DNA of 9,103 bases from Bacteroidales bacterium (GTDB lineage: Bacteria; Bacteroidota; Bacteroidia; Bacteroidales; UBA1715). The translations under genes were made by a program, and so were the position numbers. A model generated the notes under the pieces. That model was given only the letters and a program-made list of their open reading frames with translations, searched no databases and was not told the DNA's origin. Positions 1 to 6,199 of the stretch are shown here, in pieces; positions within the stretch are counted from its first letter, which is position 1, and the number at the start of each line of letters is the position of its first letter. The stretch lies in NCBI GenBank assembly GCA_031262005.1, contig JAISIO010000138.1, positions 1 to 9,103 of the forward strand, read 5' to 3'.

Positions 1-5
1 AAAAA

Positions 6-1622
6 ATGATTACAGTTTCAAATTTAGCCATTCAATTTGGCAAACGCACACTATTTCAAGATGTTAATTTAAAATTTGTACCAGGCAATATTTATGGAGT
101 AATTGGCGCAAATGGTGCAGGAAAATCTACATTTCTAAAAATTATCTCAGGAGAAATTGATTCTACCCGTGGCAATGTAAGTTTGGAGTCGGGCGAACGA
201 ATGAGTGTGCTTAAACAAAATCACTTTGAATACGATGAAAACACCGTGCTGGATACCGTGCTTATGGGTTACAAAGAATTGTGGAGCATAATGAACGAAA
301 AAAATGCACTCTATGCCAAAGAAGATTTTACCGACGAAGACGGTGTGAAAGCTGCCGAATTGGAAGAAAAATTTGCCGAAATGGATGGTTGGAATGCCGA
401 AAGCGATGCGGCAAACCTTTTGAGTGGTTTGGGAATTTCGGAAGACAAACATTATAAATTAATGAACGAATTGAGCGGTAACGAAAAAGTGCGTGTAATG
501 CTTGCACAAGCTCTTTTCGGTTCGCCCGACAACTTGCTTTTAGATGAGCCTACCAACGATTTGGACGTGGAAACCGTGATGTGGCTCGAAAATTTTCTCT
601 CGAATTTCGATAAAACAGTGCTTGTAGTTTCGCACGACCGCCACTTTCTTGATGCTGTATGTACTCATACGGTTGATATTGATTTTGGTAAAATTCAACT
701 ATTTGCCGGAAACTATTCGTTTTGGTACGAAAGTAGCCAGTTAGCTCTGCGCCAGCAACAGCAACAGAACAAAAAAGCCGAAGAAAAACGTAAAGAATTG
801 CTGGAATTTATTGCTCGTTTCAGTGCCAATGTAGCAAAATCGAAACAAACTACCAGCCGTAAAAAAATGCTCGAAAAATTGAATGTAGAAGAAATTATGC
901 CTTCTACAAGAAAATATCCCGGTATTATTTTTAAACCTTCGCGCGATGTAGGAAATAAAATTTTGGAAGTACGTGGTTTGAAAGCATCTATTGAAGGCAC
1001 CATATTGTTCAAAGACGTGGACATTACCATAGAAAAAGACGACAAAGTGGTATTCCTTTCAAAAGACCCACGTGCTATGACTGCATTTTTTGAAATCATT
1101 ACCGGCAACAAAAAAGCCGATGGTGGACAATTCGATTGGGGTTCTACCATTACTTCGGCATATCTACCGCTTGATAATTCATCGTTTTTTAATTCCGATT
1201 TGAATTTAGTAGATTGGTTAGGACAATTTTCCGATGACACACTCGAATCGTTTTTACGCGGATTTTTGGGCAGAATGTTATTTTCGGGCGAAGAAATTTA
1301 TAAAAAATCCAGTGTGCTTTCGGGTGGTGAAAAAATGCGTTGCATGATTTCACGCATGATGCTCAAAGATGCCAATGTACTTATTCTCGATTCGCCCACA
1401 AACCATTTAGACCTTGAATCAATTCAGGCATTCAATAATGCGCTCATCAATTTTCAAGGCATTGTGCTTATGACTTCGCACGACCACGAATTTATACAAA
1501 CCGTGTGTAACCGTGTAATTGAATTTACGCCAAACGGCATAATTGACAAACGTATGGATTATGACGATTATATTTCGGACGAAAAGGTAAAAGCGGCTCG
1601 TGAGAAAATGTATGCGAAATAG
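6..1622 (+). CDS. ABC-F family ATPase, YbiT-like (ribosome-associated)
   Basis: This is a soluble protein with two ATP-binding cassettes and no membrane segment, the layout of ABC-F translation factors that act at the ribosomal E site. NBD1 is canonical: Walker A GANGAGKST (34-42), signature LSGNEK (156-161), Walker B LLLDEP (177-182, catalytic E181) and H-loop H210. A Gln/Lys-rich, probably coiled-coil linker (about 245-310, with a run of five Gln) follows, as expected for the P-site tRNA interaction motif. NBD2 has a good signature LSGGEK (438-443) and H492, but its P-loop position reads LSKDPRAMT (351-359) without GK[ST], and its Walker B is LILDSP, with Ser463 where the catalytic Glu is expected. 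Such NBD asymmetry is, from memory, common in YbiT-type members. The ATG is 5 bases from the window edge, so no upstream signal can be judged, but MITVSNLAIQFG is the usual start of the family. A role in antibiotic resistance is not indicated. Confidence 0.93.
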   Translation: MITVSNLAIQFGKRTLFQDVNLKFVPGNIYGVIGANGAGKSTFLKIISGEIDSTRGNVSLESGERMSVLKQNHFEYDENTVLDTVLMGYKELWSIMNEKNALYAKEDFTDEDGVKAAELEEKFAEMDGWNAESDAANLLSGLGISEDKHYKLMNELSGNEKVRVMLAQALFGSPDNLLLDEPTNDLDVETVMWLENFLSNFDKTVLVVSHDRHFLDAVCTHTVDIDFGKIQLFAGNYSFWYESSQLALRQQQQQNKKAEEKRKELLEFIARFSANVAKSKQTTSRKKMLEKLNVEEIMPSTRKYPGIIFKPSRDVGNKILEVRGLKASIEGTILFKDVDITIEKDDKVVFLSKDPRAMTAFFEIITGNKKADGGQFDWGSTITSAYLPLDNSSFFNSDLNLVDWLGQFSDDTLESFLRGFLGRMLFSGEEIYKKSSVLSGGEKMRCMISRMMLKDANVLILDSPTNHLDLESIQAFNNALINFQGIVLMTSHDHEFIQTVCNRVIEFTPNGIIDKRMDYDDYISDEKVKAAREKMYAK

Positions 1623-1694
1623 TATTTAGTACAAAGTAATTAGTACCAACTCTGTACTAAATACTTTGTACTAAATACTTTGTACTAAATACTA
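1621..1694. repeat. Three 14-bp tandem repeats with an inverted copy
   Basis: The unit TGTACTAAATACTT occurs three times head to tail (1653-1666, 1667-1680, and 1681-1694 with the last two bases changed). The 18 bases at 1621-1638, which start inside the TAG stop of the ABC-F gene, are a perfect reverse complement of 1662-1679 and equally of 1676-1693, so the RNA could form an 18-bp hairpin in two alternative registers. The repeats fill nearly the whole 77-bp spacer before the epimerase-like gene. No T-run follows, so this is not a textbook terminator. The TACTTTG in each junction is one base short of the Bacteroidota -7 promoter consensus. Function unknown. Confidence 0.85.
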
Positions 1695-1699
1695 AAACA

Positions 1700-2680
1700 A
1701 TGAAACTCCTCTTCATAGGCGGCACCGGCATTATTAGTTCTGCGTGTTATGAGCTTGCGCTCGCACGTGGATATGACTTGTACGTACTTAATCGGGGTAA
1801 TTCCAAACGTATACGACCTATAGGCGGTGCGCACGAATTACGTGCCGACATTCGGAACACACAAGAAGTTTCAGAAGTTATAGCTCCACATAGTTTCGAT
1901 GTGGTGGTCGATTTTATTTCCTTTGTTCCCGAACATATCGAGCAAAACATTGCACTTTTTAGGAAAAAAACCAAACAATATATTTTTATCAGCTCAGCTT
2001 CGGCATACCAAACGCCACCGCAGCACCTGCCAGTTACGGAACAAACTCCGCTTGAAAATCCTGTGTGGGAATATTCACGCAATAAAATTGCCTGCGAAGA
2101 TATATTGCTTGATGCGTGGAAAAATAATGGTTTTCCGGCAACAATAGTGCGACCATCGCATACCTACGACAAAACATTGCTGCCCGTAGAAGGCGGCTAC
2201 ACCGTGATTGACCGTATGCTGCACGGAAAACCTATTGTAATTCATGGCGACGGGACTTCACTGTGGACGCTCACGCATCACTCAGATTTTGCAAAAGGTT
2301 TAATTGGCTTGTGCGGAAACGAAAAAAGCATTGGCGAAGCATTTCACATAACCTCCGACGAATATCTTTCATGGAATAAAATTTATGAACTTTTGGGCGA
2401 GGCATTTGGCGTTACACCGCAAGTGGTGTATGTGCCATCAACCGTGATTGCACACTATAACCAACGCATAGGCGATAGTTTGCTTGGCGACAAAGCACAC
2501 AGTATGATTTTTGATAATTCAAAAATAAAATCATTCGTACCCGATTTCAATTGCAAAATTCCTTTTGAACAAGGCGTTCACGAAATTGCTGCATGGTATA
2601 AAGAAAACGTCGAATTTCAGATTGTTGATAATGAATTGAATGCGTTGTTTGATTTGTTGATTGAGAGATTTTCTCTATAA
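1700..2680 (+). CDS. NAD-dependent epimerase/dehydratase family protein (extended SDR)
   Basis: The 326-residue product is a cytoplasmic Rossmann-fold oxidoreductase of the extended short-chain dehydrogenase type. The N-terminus MKLLFIGGTGIIS carries a nucleotide-binding GGTGIIS (7-13), a variant of GxxGxxG. Asp50 lies in ELRADIRN, where family members have the D contacting adenine. FISSASAY (96-103) gives the catalytic Ser region, and Y125-SRN-K129 is the YxxxK active-site pair. RPSHTYD (151-157) and HHSDFAKG (193-200) match the substrate-side motifs of sugar-nucleotide epimerases/dehydratases. The substrate cannot be told from the sequence; the GGTGxIS class also includes CSP41-like proteins thought to be non-catalytic. 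The ATG follows an A-rich leader without a Shine-Dalgarno site. It ends 25 bases before the transposase gene and probably shares its transcript. Confidence 0.87.
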   Translation: MKLLFIGGTGIISSACYELALARGYDLYVLNRGNSKRIRPIGGAHELRADIRNTQEVSEVIAPHSFDVVVDFISFVPEHIEQNIALFRKKTKQYIFISSASAYQTPPQHLPVTEQTPLENPVWEYSRNKIACEDILLDAWKNNGFPATIVRPSHTYDKTLLPVEGGYTVIDRMLHGKPIVIHGDGTSLWTLTHHSDFAKGLIGLCGNEKSIGEAFHITSDEYLSWNKIYELLGEAFGVTPQVVYVPSTVIAHYNQRIGDSLLGDKAHSMIFDNSKIKSFVPDFNCKIPFEQGVHEIAAWYKENVEFQIVDNELNALFDLLIERFSL

Positions 2681-2705
2681 AACCTTCTTTAAGGAAACAA
2701 AAATC

Positions 2706-3473
2706 ATGAATGAAAATAAATTCAAGAACAAATATCGAATACAATCGCACAGAATGCCGCATTGGGATTATTCCGGCAATGGAATTTATTTCATTACATT
2801 CGTAACACAACATAGAGACTACATATTAGGAAATATTCGTGATGGAAAAATGATTTTATCGGATTTCGGAAAAATTGTCGATGAAGAATGGCATAAATCA
2901 TTTCAAATTCGCAAAGAATTGTTTTTAGATGAATATATAATTATGCCCAATCATTTACACGCCATTGTGGTTTTAAATATTGATACGAACGGTTTGAACG
3001 TTGATACGAACGGTCGTTCGTATCCGATTGATAATGATAACGCATTTATTTCCAACAATGGGATTATTGGGAACAACGTATCCGTACCCGTAGAGACGCA
3101 CGGCCGTGCGTCTCTACAACCACCACCGCAACAATCACAACAACAGGACAAAACCAACAACGAAAAAATATACAACCAACCCCAAATCACCCGCAATATA
3201 CCCATTCGTAAACCAAAATCATTATCATCGTTTGTGGCAGGATTCAAATCTGCCGTAAATTCAAAAATTGATGATTGGATTGATTTGTATGGATTTCCCG
3301 ATATTTTTGATACGCACGACCGTTCGTATCAAAAATACAACAAACAGAATTCGTTTTTTCAACCAAATTACCACGACCATATTATTCGTAATCCGCAGGA
3401 ATACAACAGAATAAAAAATTACATTATAAACAACCCAATACAGTGGGAAAACGACACATTGCAACTAACATGA
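2706..3473 (+). CDS. REP-associated tyrosine transposase (RAYT, Y1/HUH transposase)
   Basis: The 255-residue product belongs to the Y1 transposase superfamily (IS200/IS605 and RAYT), which cuts single-stranded DNA at hairpins through a 5'-phosphotyrosine. Seen here: the N-terminal YFITFVTQHR strand (28-37), the HUH metal motif in MPNHLHAIVV (H83, H85), and the C-terminal FFQPNYHDHIIRNPQEY followed by NYIINNP, whose Tyr239 aligns with the catalytic Tyr of E. coli TnpA-REP as I recall it. An ATG at 2706 is preferred over a TTG at 2661 because AAGGAAA lies about 9 bases upstream and the TTG would overlap the SDR gene. Residues 92-165 are an unusual Asn/Gln/Pro-rich stretch, and three palindromes in the DNA encode related peptides (100-106, 130-137, 202-208). 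There are no insertion-sequence ends or TnpB partner visible, which favours RAYT over IS200. The stop overlaps the helicase ATG. All catalytic residues are present, so it may be active. Confidence 0.9.
   Translation: MNENKFKNKYRIQSHRMPHWDYSGNGIYFITFVTQHRDYILGNIRDGKMILSDFGKIVDEEWHKSFQIRKELFLDEYIIMPNHLHAIVVLNIDTNGLNVDTNGRSYPIDNDNAFISNNGIIGNNVSVPVETHGRASLQPPPQQSQQQDKTNNEKIYNQPQITRNIPIRKPKSLSSFVAGFKSAVNSKIDDWIDLYGFPDIFDTHDRSYQKYNKQNSFFQPNYHDHIIRNPQEYNRIKNYIINNPIQWENDTLQLT
2980..3024. repeat. Palindrome A plus a preceding half copy, inside the RAYT gene
   Basis: The 14-mer TTGATACGAACGGT occurs at 2980-2993 and again at 3001-3014 (period 21). The second copy continues into its own reverse complement, giving 10-bp arms GATACGAACG (3003-3012) and CGTTCGTATC (3015-3024) around a GT loop. 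Both copies are read in the same codon phase, giving DTNGLN and DTNGRSY. The 22-base palindrome aligns without gaps with the ones at 3093-3114 and 3309-3330. Confidence 0.85.
3090..3117. repeat. Perfect 28-bp REP-like palindrome B, inside the RAYT gene
   Basis: The arms GTAGAGACGCACGG and CCGTGCGTCTCTAC are perfect reverse complements with no spacer, centred between 3103 and 3104. The arm begins with GTAG, the tetranucleotide typical of REP elements recognised by RAYTs. It encodes ETHGRASL (130-137) and stays open because the TAG at its edge is out of phase. The inner 22 bases differ from palindrome C at four positions; two of these (columns 3 and 20) form a compensated base pair. Confidence 0.9.
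3302..3337. repeat. 36-bp palindrome C, inside the RAYT gene
   Basis: Arms 3302-3318 and 3321-3337 are 17 bases long with a single mismatch (C3315 against T3324) and an AC loop. The inner 22 bases differ from palindrome A at only three positions. It encodes DTHDRSY (202-208), in the same codon phase as A and B, just upstream of the segment with the catalytic tyrosine. Confidence 0.85.
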
Positions 3474-5743
3474 ACCCTCTCTTCCAAGACCTAAACCCCG
3501 CACAACGCCAAGCAGTAGAAAATACAAACGGTCCAGTGCTGGTAATTGCCGGTGCCGGTGCCGGAAAAACAAAAGTGCTCACACACCGCATTGCCTATTT
3601 GCTGCAACAGGGTGTGCCTTCGTGGCGCATTTTGGCACTCACGTTTACCAATAAAGCAGCCCGCGAAATGAAAGAACGGATTGAAAAACTTGTGGGCGGC
3701 GATGCGGCGCGTGATTTATGGATGGGAACATTTCACTCTATTTTTGGGAAAATTTTGCGCGTTGAGGCTCAATATTTGGGTTTTGATGCTAATTACACAA
3801 TTTACGACACTGCCGATAGCAAAAGTTTGATTGGAAAAATCATAGCCGAAATGAATTTGGATAAAGACAATTACAAACCCAATGCTATTCTCAACAGAAT
3901 TTCAAACGCCAAAAATAATTTGATAACACCGCAGGCTTACTTGCAAAACACCGATTTTCACAAACACGATTTGATGCAACGAGTGCCACAAGCTGGAGAA
4001 ATTTATCAGCGTTACGTAGCTCGTTGCCGACAAGCAAATGCCATGGATTTCGACGATTTATTGCTCTATACCAATATTTTATTCCGCGACAATCCCGATG
4101 TGTTGGTAAAATATCAAGAGCGTTTTACCTACATTTTAGTCGATGAGTTTCAAGATACCAATACTTCGCAGAATTTGATTGTAAAAAAACTTGCTTTGCC
4201 TGAAAATAATATTTGTGTAGTAGGCGACGATGCACAAAGTATTTATTCGTTTCGCGGGGCAAAAATCGAAAATATTCTGAATTTCAGTAGAGATTATCCG
4301 AATTATAAAATATTCAAACTTGAACAAAATTATCGTTCAACGCCCACTATTGTGGAGGCAGCAAATTCGATAATTGCAAAAAATAAAAACCAAATTCCCA
4401 AAAAAACATTCTCAGAACAAAGCGACGGCGAAAAAATACAAGTTCTGAATGCCGATACCGATATTGAAGAAGGCGTGATGGTAAGCCGAGCGATCAAAAA
4501 ACTCGCCGATACGGGCGTGAATTACAGCGACATAGCAATTCTGTACCGTACCAATGCTCAATCACGTATTATGGAAGAAATGTTGAACAAACTTTCAATC
4601 CCGTGCAGGGTGTATGGCGGCACATCGTTTTTTCAACGCAAGGAAATACGTGATATGTTGGCATACGTGCGAATTTCGGTCAATCCGAAAGACAATGAAG
4701 CATTCGCACGCTGTGTGGCGTATCCGAGCAAAGGAATTGGTGCTACTACAATGGAGAAAATCCAAACTCTGGCAGAACGCAATAGTCTCTCGCTATGGGA
4801 AGTGTTCTTGAACATAGAGTTGGCAAACGATGTTTTTAATAAAGGAACTATTGCCAAAATTGTGCAGTTCCGTGAATTGTTACAGTCGTTTTCAGCCGAT
4901 TTGCTTGTGGCAGATGCATACGCTTTGGCACACCGAATTTTCACTCAAACCGGCATACAAAAAGACTTGGAGGCTGACGACAGCATTGAAGGTGTCAATC
5001 GTTTGGCAAACGTAGAGGAATTGCTCAACGGCATAAAAGATTTTGTGGAAGCCGACGAAAATGCCGATGCGCCGTATTTGCCCGGTTATTTGGAAAAAGT
5101 TGCCTTGCTTACCGATATGGATACCGAAAATACCGATAGCAATAACAAAGTTACCCTGATGACCGTTCACTCGGCAAAAGGGTTAGAATTTTCACATTGT
5201 TTTATTGTTGGATTGGAAGAAAATTTATTCCCATCGAATATGTTTGGCGCACCGTCGCCGAATAATGTAGAGGAAGAACGACGTTTGTTTTACGTTGCGC
5301 TTACTCGTGCCAAACAAAGCGTTTCGGTATCATACGCCAATTCACGCCGAATACATGGCTCAATTACAGCCGCTGCTCCAAGTAGGTTTTTGCAAGAAAT
5401 CAATCCCGCATTTTTGGCACAGGAACAACGTTCAACCTTTGCAGGTTTTTCTCGCGGCGGTGCTTCGTATGGCAGTTCTTTTAGTGAAAAATTCAGCAAT
5501 TCATCATTTTCAAAACCGCAATTTACCGGTTTCAAAAAACCGCAAAATTCAAGCAAACCAGTTATTCCAAGTACTTTTACTCCGAGTAATCCAAGCGATT
5601 TATGCGCTGGACAAACGGTTGTGCATCAAACCTTCGGCAGAGGTTACATAAAAGAATTACAAAGCGATGTTGCGGTAATTGATTTTCAAGTAGGTGGAGA
5701 GAAAAAAATGTTATTGAAATTTGCAAAGTTGCAAATCATCTAA
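3470..5743 (+). CDS. pcrA: UvrD/PcrA-type ATP-dependent 3'-5' DNA helicase
   Basis: The 757-residue protein is a superfamily 1A helicase that unwinds DNA in repair and in clearing replication or transcription conflicts. All motifs are present: Q motif LNPAQRQAV (8-16), Walker A AGAGAGKT (27-34), Ia ALTFTNKAA (56-64), Ib GTFHS (86-90), II VDEFQDT (224-230), III GDDAQSIYSFRGA (252-264), IV LEQNYRS (284-290), V TVHSAKGLEF (565-574) and VI EEERRLFYVALTRAK (601-615). After a Ser/Phe/Lys-rich, probably disordered linker (about 650-705) comes a C-terminal domain with VVHQTFGRGYI and KMLLKFAKLQII, resembling the Tudor-like RNA-polymerase-binding tail of PcrA/UvrD. This tail and the length separate it from Rep. 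The start is taken as the ATG of MNPLFQDLNP; it lies in ATGA shared with the transposase stop, so translation may be coupled. A longer start at 3443 would add nine residues inside the transposase gene and is less likely. Confidence 0.95.
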   Translation: MNPLFQDLNPAQRQAVENTNGPVLVIAGAGAGKTKVLTHRIAYLLQQGVPSWRILALTFTNKAAREMKERIEKLVGGDAARDLWMGTFHSIFGKILRVEAQYLGFDANYTIYDTADSKSLIGKIIAEMNLDKDNYKPNAILNRISNAKNNLITPQAYLQNTDFHKHDLMQRVPQAGEIYQRYVARCRQANAMDFDDLLLYTNILFRDNPDVLVKYQERFTYILVDEFQDTNTSQNLIVKKLALPENNICVVGDDAQSIYSFRGAKIENILNFSRDYPNYKIFKLEQNYRSTPTIVEAANSIIAKNKNQIPKKTFSEQSDGEKIQVLNADTDIEEGVMVSRAIKKLADTGVNYSDIAILYRTNAQSRIMEEMLNKLSIPCRVYGGTSFFQRKEIRDMLAYVRISVNPKDNEAFARCVAYPSKGIGATTMEKIQTLAERNSLSLWEVFLNIELANDVFNKGTIAKIVQFRELLQSFSADLLVADAYALAHRIFTQTGIQKDLEADDSIEGVNRLANVEELLNGIKDFVEADENADAPYLPGYLEKVALLTDMDTENTDSNNKVTLMTVHSAKGLEFSHCFIVGLEENLFPSNMFGAPSPNNVEEERRLFYVALTRAKQSVSVSYANSRRIHGSITAAAPSRFLQEINPAFLAQEQRSTFAGFSRGGASYGSSFSEKFSNSSFSKPQFTGFKKPQNSSKPVIPSTFTPSNPSDLCAGQTVVHQTFGRGYIKELQSDVAVIDFQVGGEKKMLLKFAKLQII

Positions 5744-5857
5744 ACATTGATTTTCAAAATGCTACAACAATACACGAGATTTCGATTCCGGTAATTTCAA
5801 TATTTTTCTTGCACGCAGATGTAACAACCTGAGCTTTGGAGACGATAATATAAAAAA
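5744..5857. other. Intergenic DNA with no recognisable gene
   Basis: This AT-rich stretch between the helicase stop and the hairpin element holds no reading frame of note (the ATG at 5759 gives 11 codons) and no promoter box I can defend. Confidence 0.6.
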
Positions 5858-5858
5858 T

Positions 5859-6069
5859 AGCCCGAATGGGCTTAATTTTCATAATCTTACGGTCAACGAC
5901 CTAAGGTAAAATGCCCTAAATAACGCTGCCTGAAAGGCAGAACATATAAGCCGTTTGTAAGTTGTTCTGCCTTTCAGGCAGCGTTTGTTCTATATTTCCC
6001 TCCACAGGTTACGCTTTTGCTTACCTGTGGTTATGAAAATATGGCTTTTCAAGCCACGGGCTTATCCCG
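5859..6069. repeat. Nested multi-hairpin repeat element upstream of yidC
   Basis: Six local hairpins lie in about 210 bases. They are AGCCC/GGGCT (5859-5872); an 8-bp stem with one bulge and an AAC loop (5886-5905); a 23-bp perfect stem (5922-5944 with 5963-5985); CCACAGGT/ACCTGTGG (6002-6030); TGGCTT/AAGCCA with a TTC loop (6042-6056); and CGGG/CCCG (6057-6069). A perfect 10-bp pair, ATTTTCATAA (5875-5884) and TTATGAAAAT (6031-6040), encloses hairpins two to four, and AGCCCG (5859-5864) can pair with CGGGCT (6057-6062), giving a cloverleaf-like fold. No open frame spans it. It looks like a composite REP/BIME-like or MITE-like element; a structured RNA is the alternative. The first hairpin, followed by TAATTTTC, might also serve as a weak terminator for the helicase gene. 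Confidence 0.75.
5922..5985. repeat. 23-bp perfect inverted repeat made of two palindromic units
   Basis: Arms 5922-5944 and 5963-5985 are perfectly complementary around an 18-base loop. Each arm is itself a hairpin: CTGCCT-GAA-AGGCAG (5926-5940) and CTGCCT-TTC-AGGCAG (5967-5981). Two self-complementary units in opposite orientation is the arrangement of a bacterial interspersed mosaic element (paired REPs). Confidence 0.88.
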
Positions 6070-6169
6070 AACTCAGGTTATTAGTTATTTGATTGTTGTG
6101 AATTAGTTGATTTTCGTGTGTTCGCCCTAAAAATCTGACAAAAAGTGCTGTTCAAAGACAATTAATTCG

Positions 6170-6177
6170 TACTTTTG
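6170..6177 (+). promoter_or_regulatory. Bacteroidota-type -7 promoter box for yidC
   Basis: TACTTTTG matches TAnnTTTG, the -7 element used by the primary sigma factor of Bacteroidota. It lies 22 bases before the yidC ATG, predicting a very short leader. No clear TTTG-type -33 element is seen at the expected distance; the nearest candidate is TGTTC at 6149-6153. Confidence 0.65.
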
Positions 6178-6199
6178 CGCCGGATTTTAAATAGAACGT

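Noticed and set aside
713..1240. A 175-codon open frame on the minus strand within the ABC-F gene
   Set aside because: It lies wholly antisense to a strongly supported gene, shows no family motif, and has the composition of a shadow frame.
2661..2705. A longer RAYT start at TTG 2661
   Set aside because: It would overlap the SDR gene by 20 bases, lacks a ribosome-binding site and adds residues not typical of the family; AAGGAAA precedes the ATG at 2706.
3120..3175. Run of CAA/CCA-rich sequence as a possible CRISPR or microsatellite
   Set aside because: There is no regular repeat and spacer structure; it is simply codons for a Pro/Gln/Asn-rich loop.
3550..3568. Short tandem GCCGGT repeats in the helicase gene
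   Set aside because: They encode the alternating Gly-Ala of the Walker A motif and are explained by the protein.
5859..5880. Hairpin AGCCC-GAAT-GGGCT followed by TAATTTTC as a definite Rho-independent terminator of the helicase gene
   Set aside because: The stem is only 5 bp, the T-tract is interrupted, and it lies 115 bases past the stop within a larger repeat, so it is mentioned only as a possibility.
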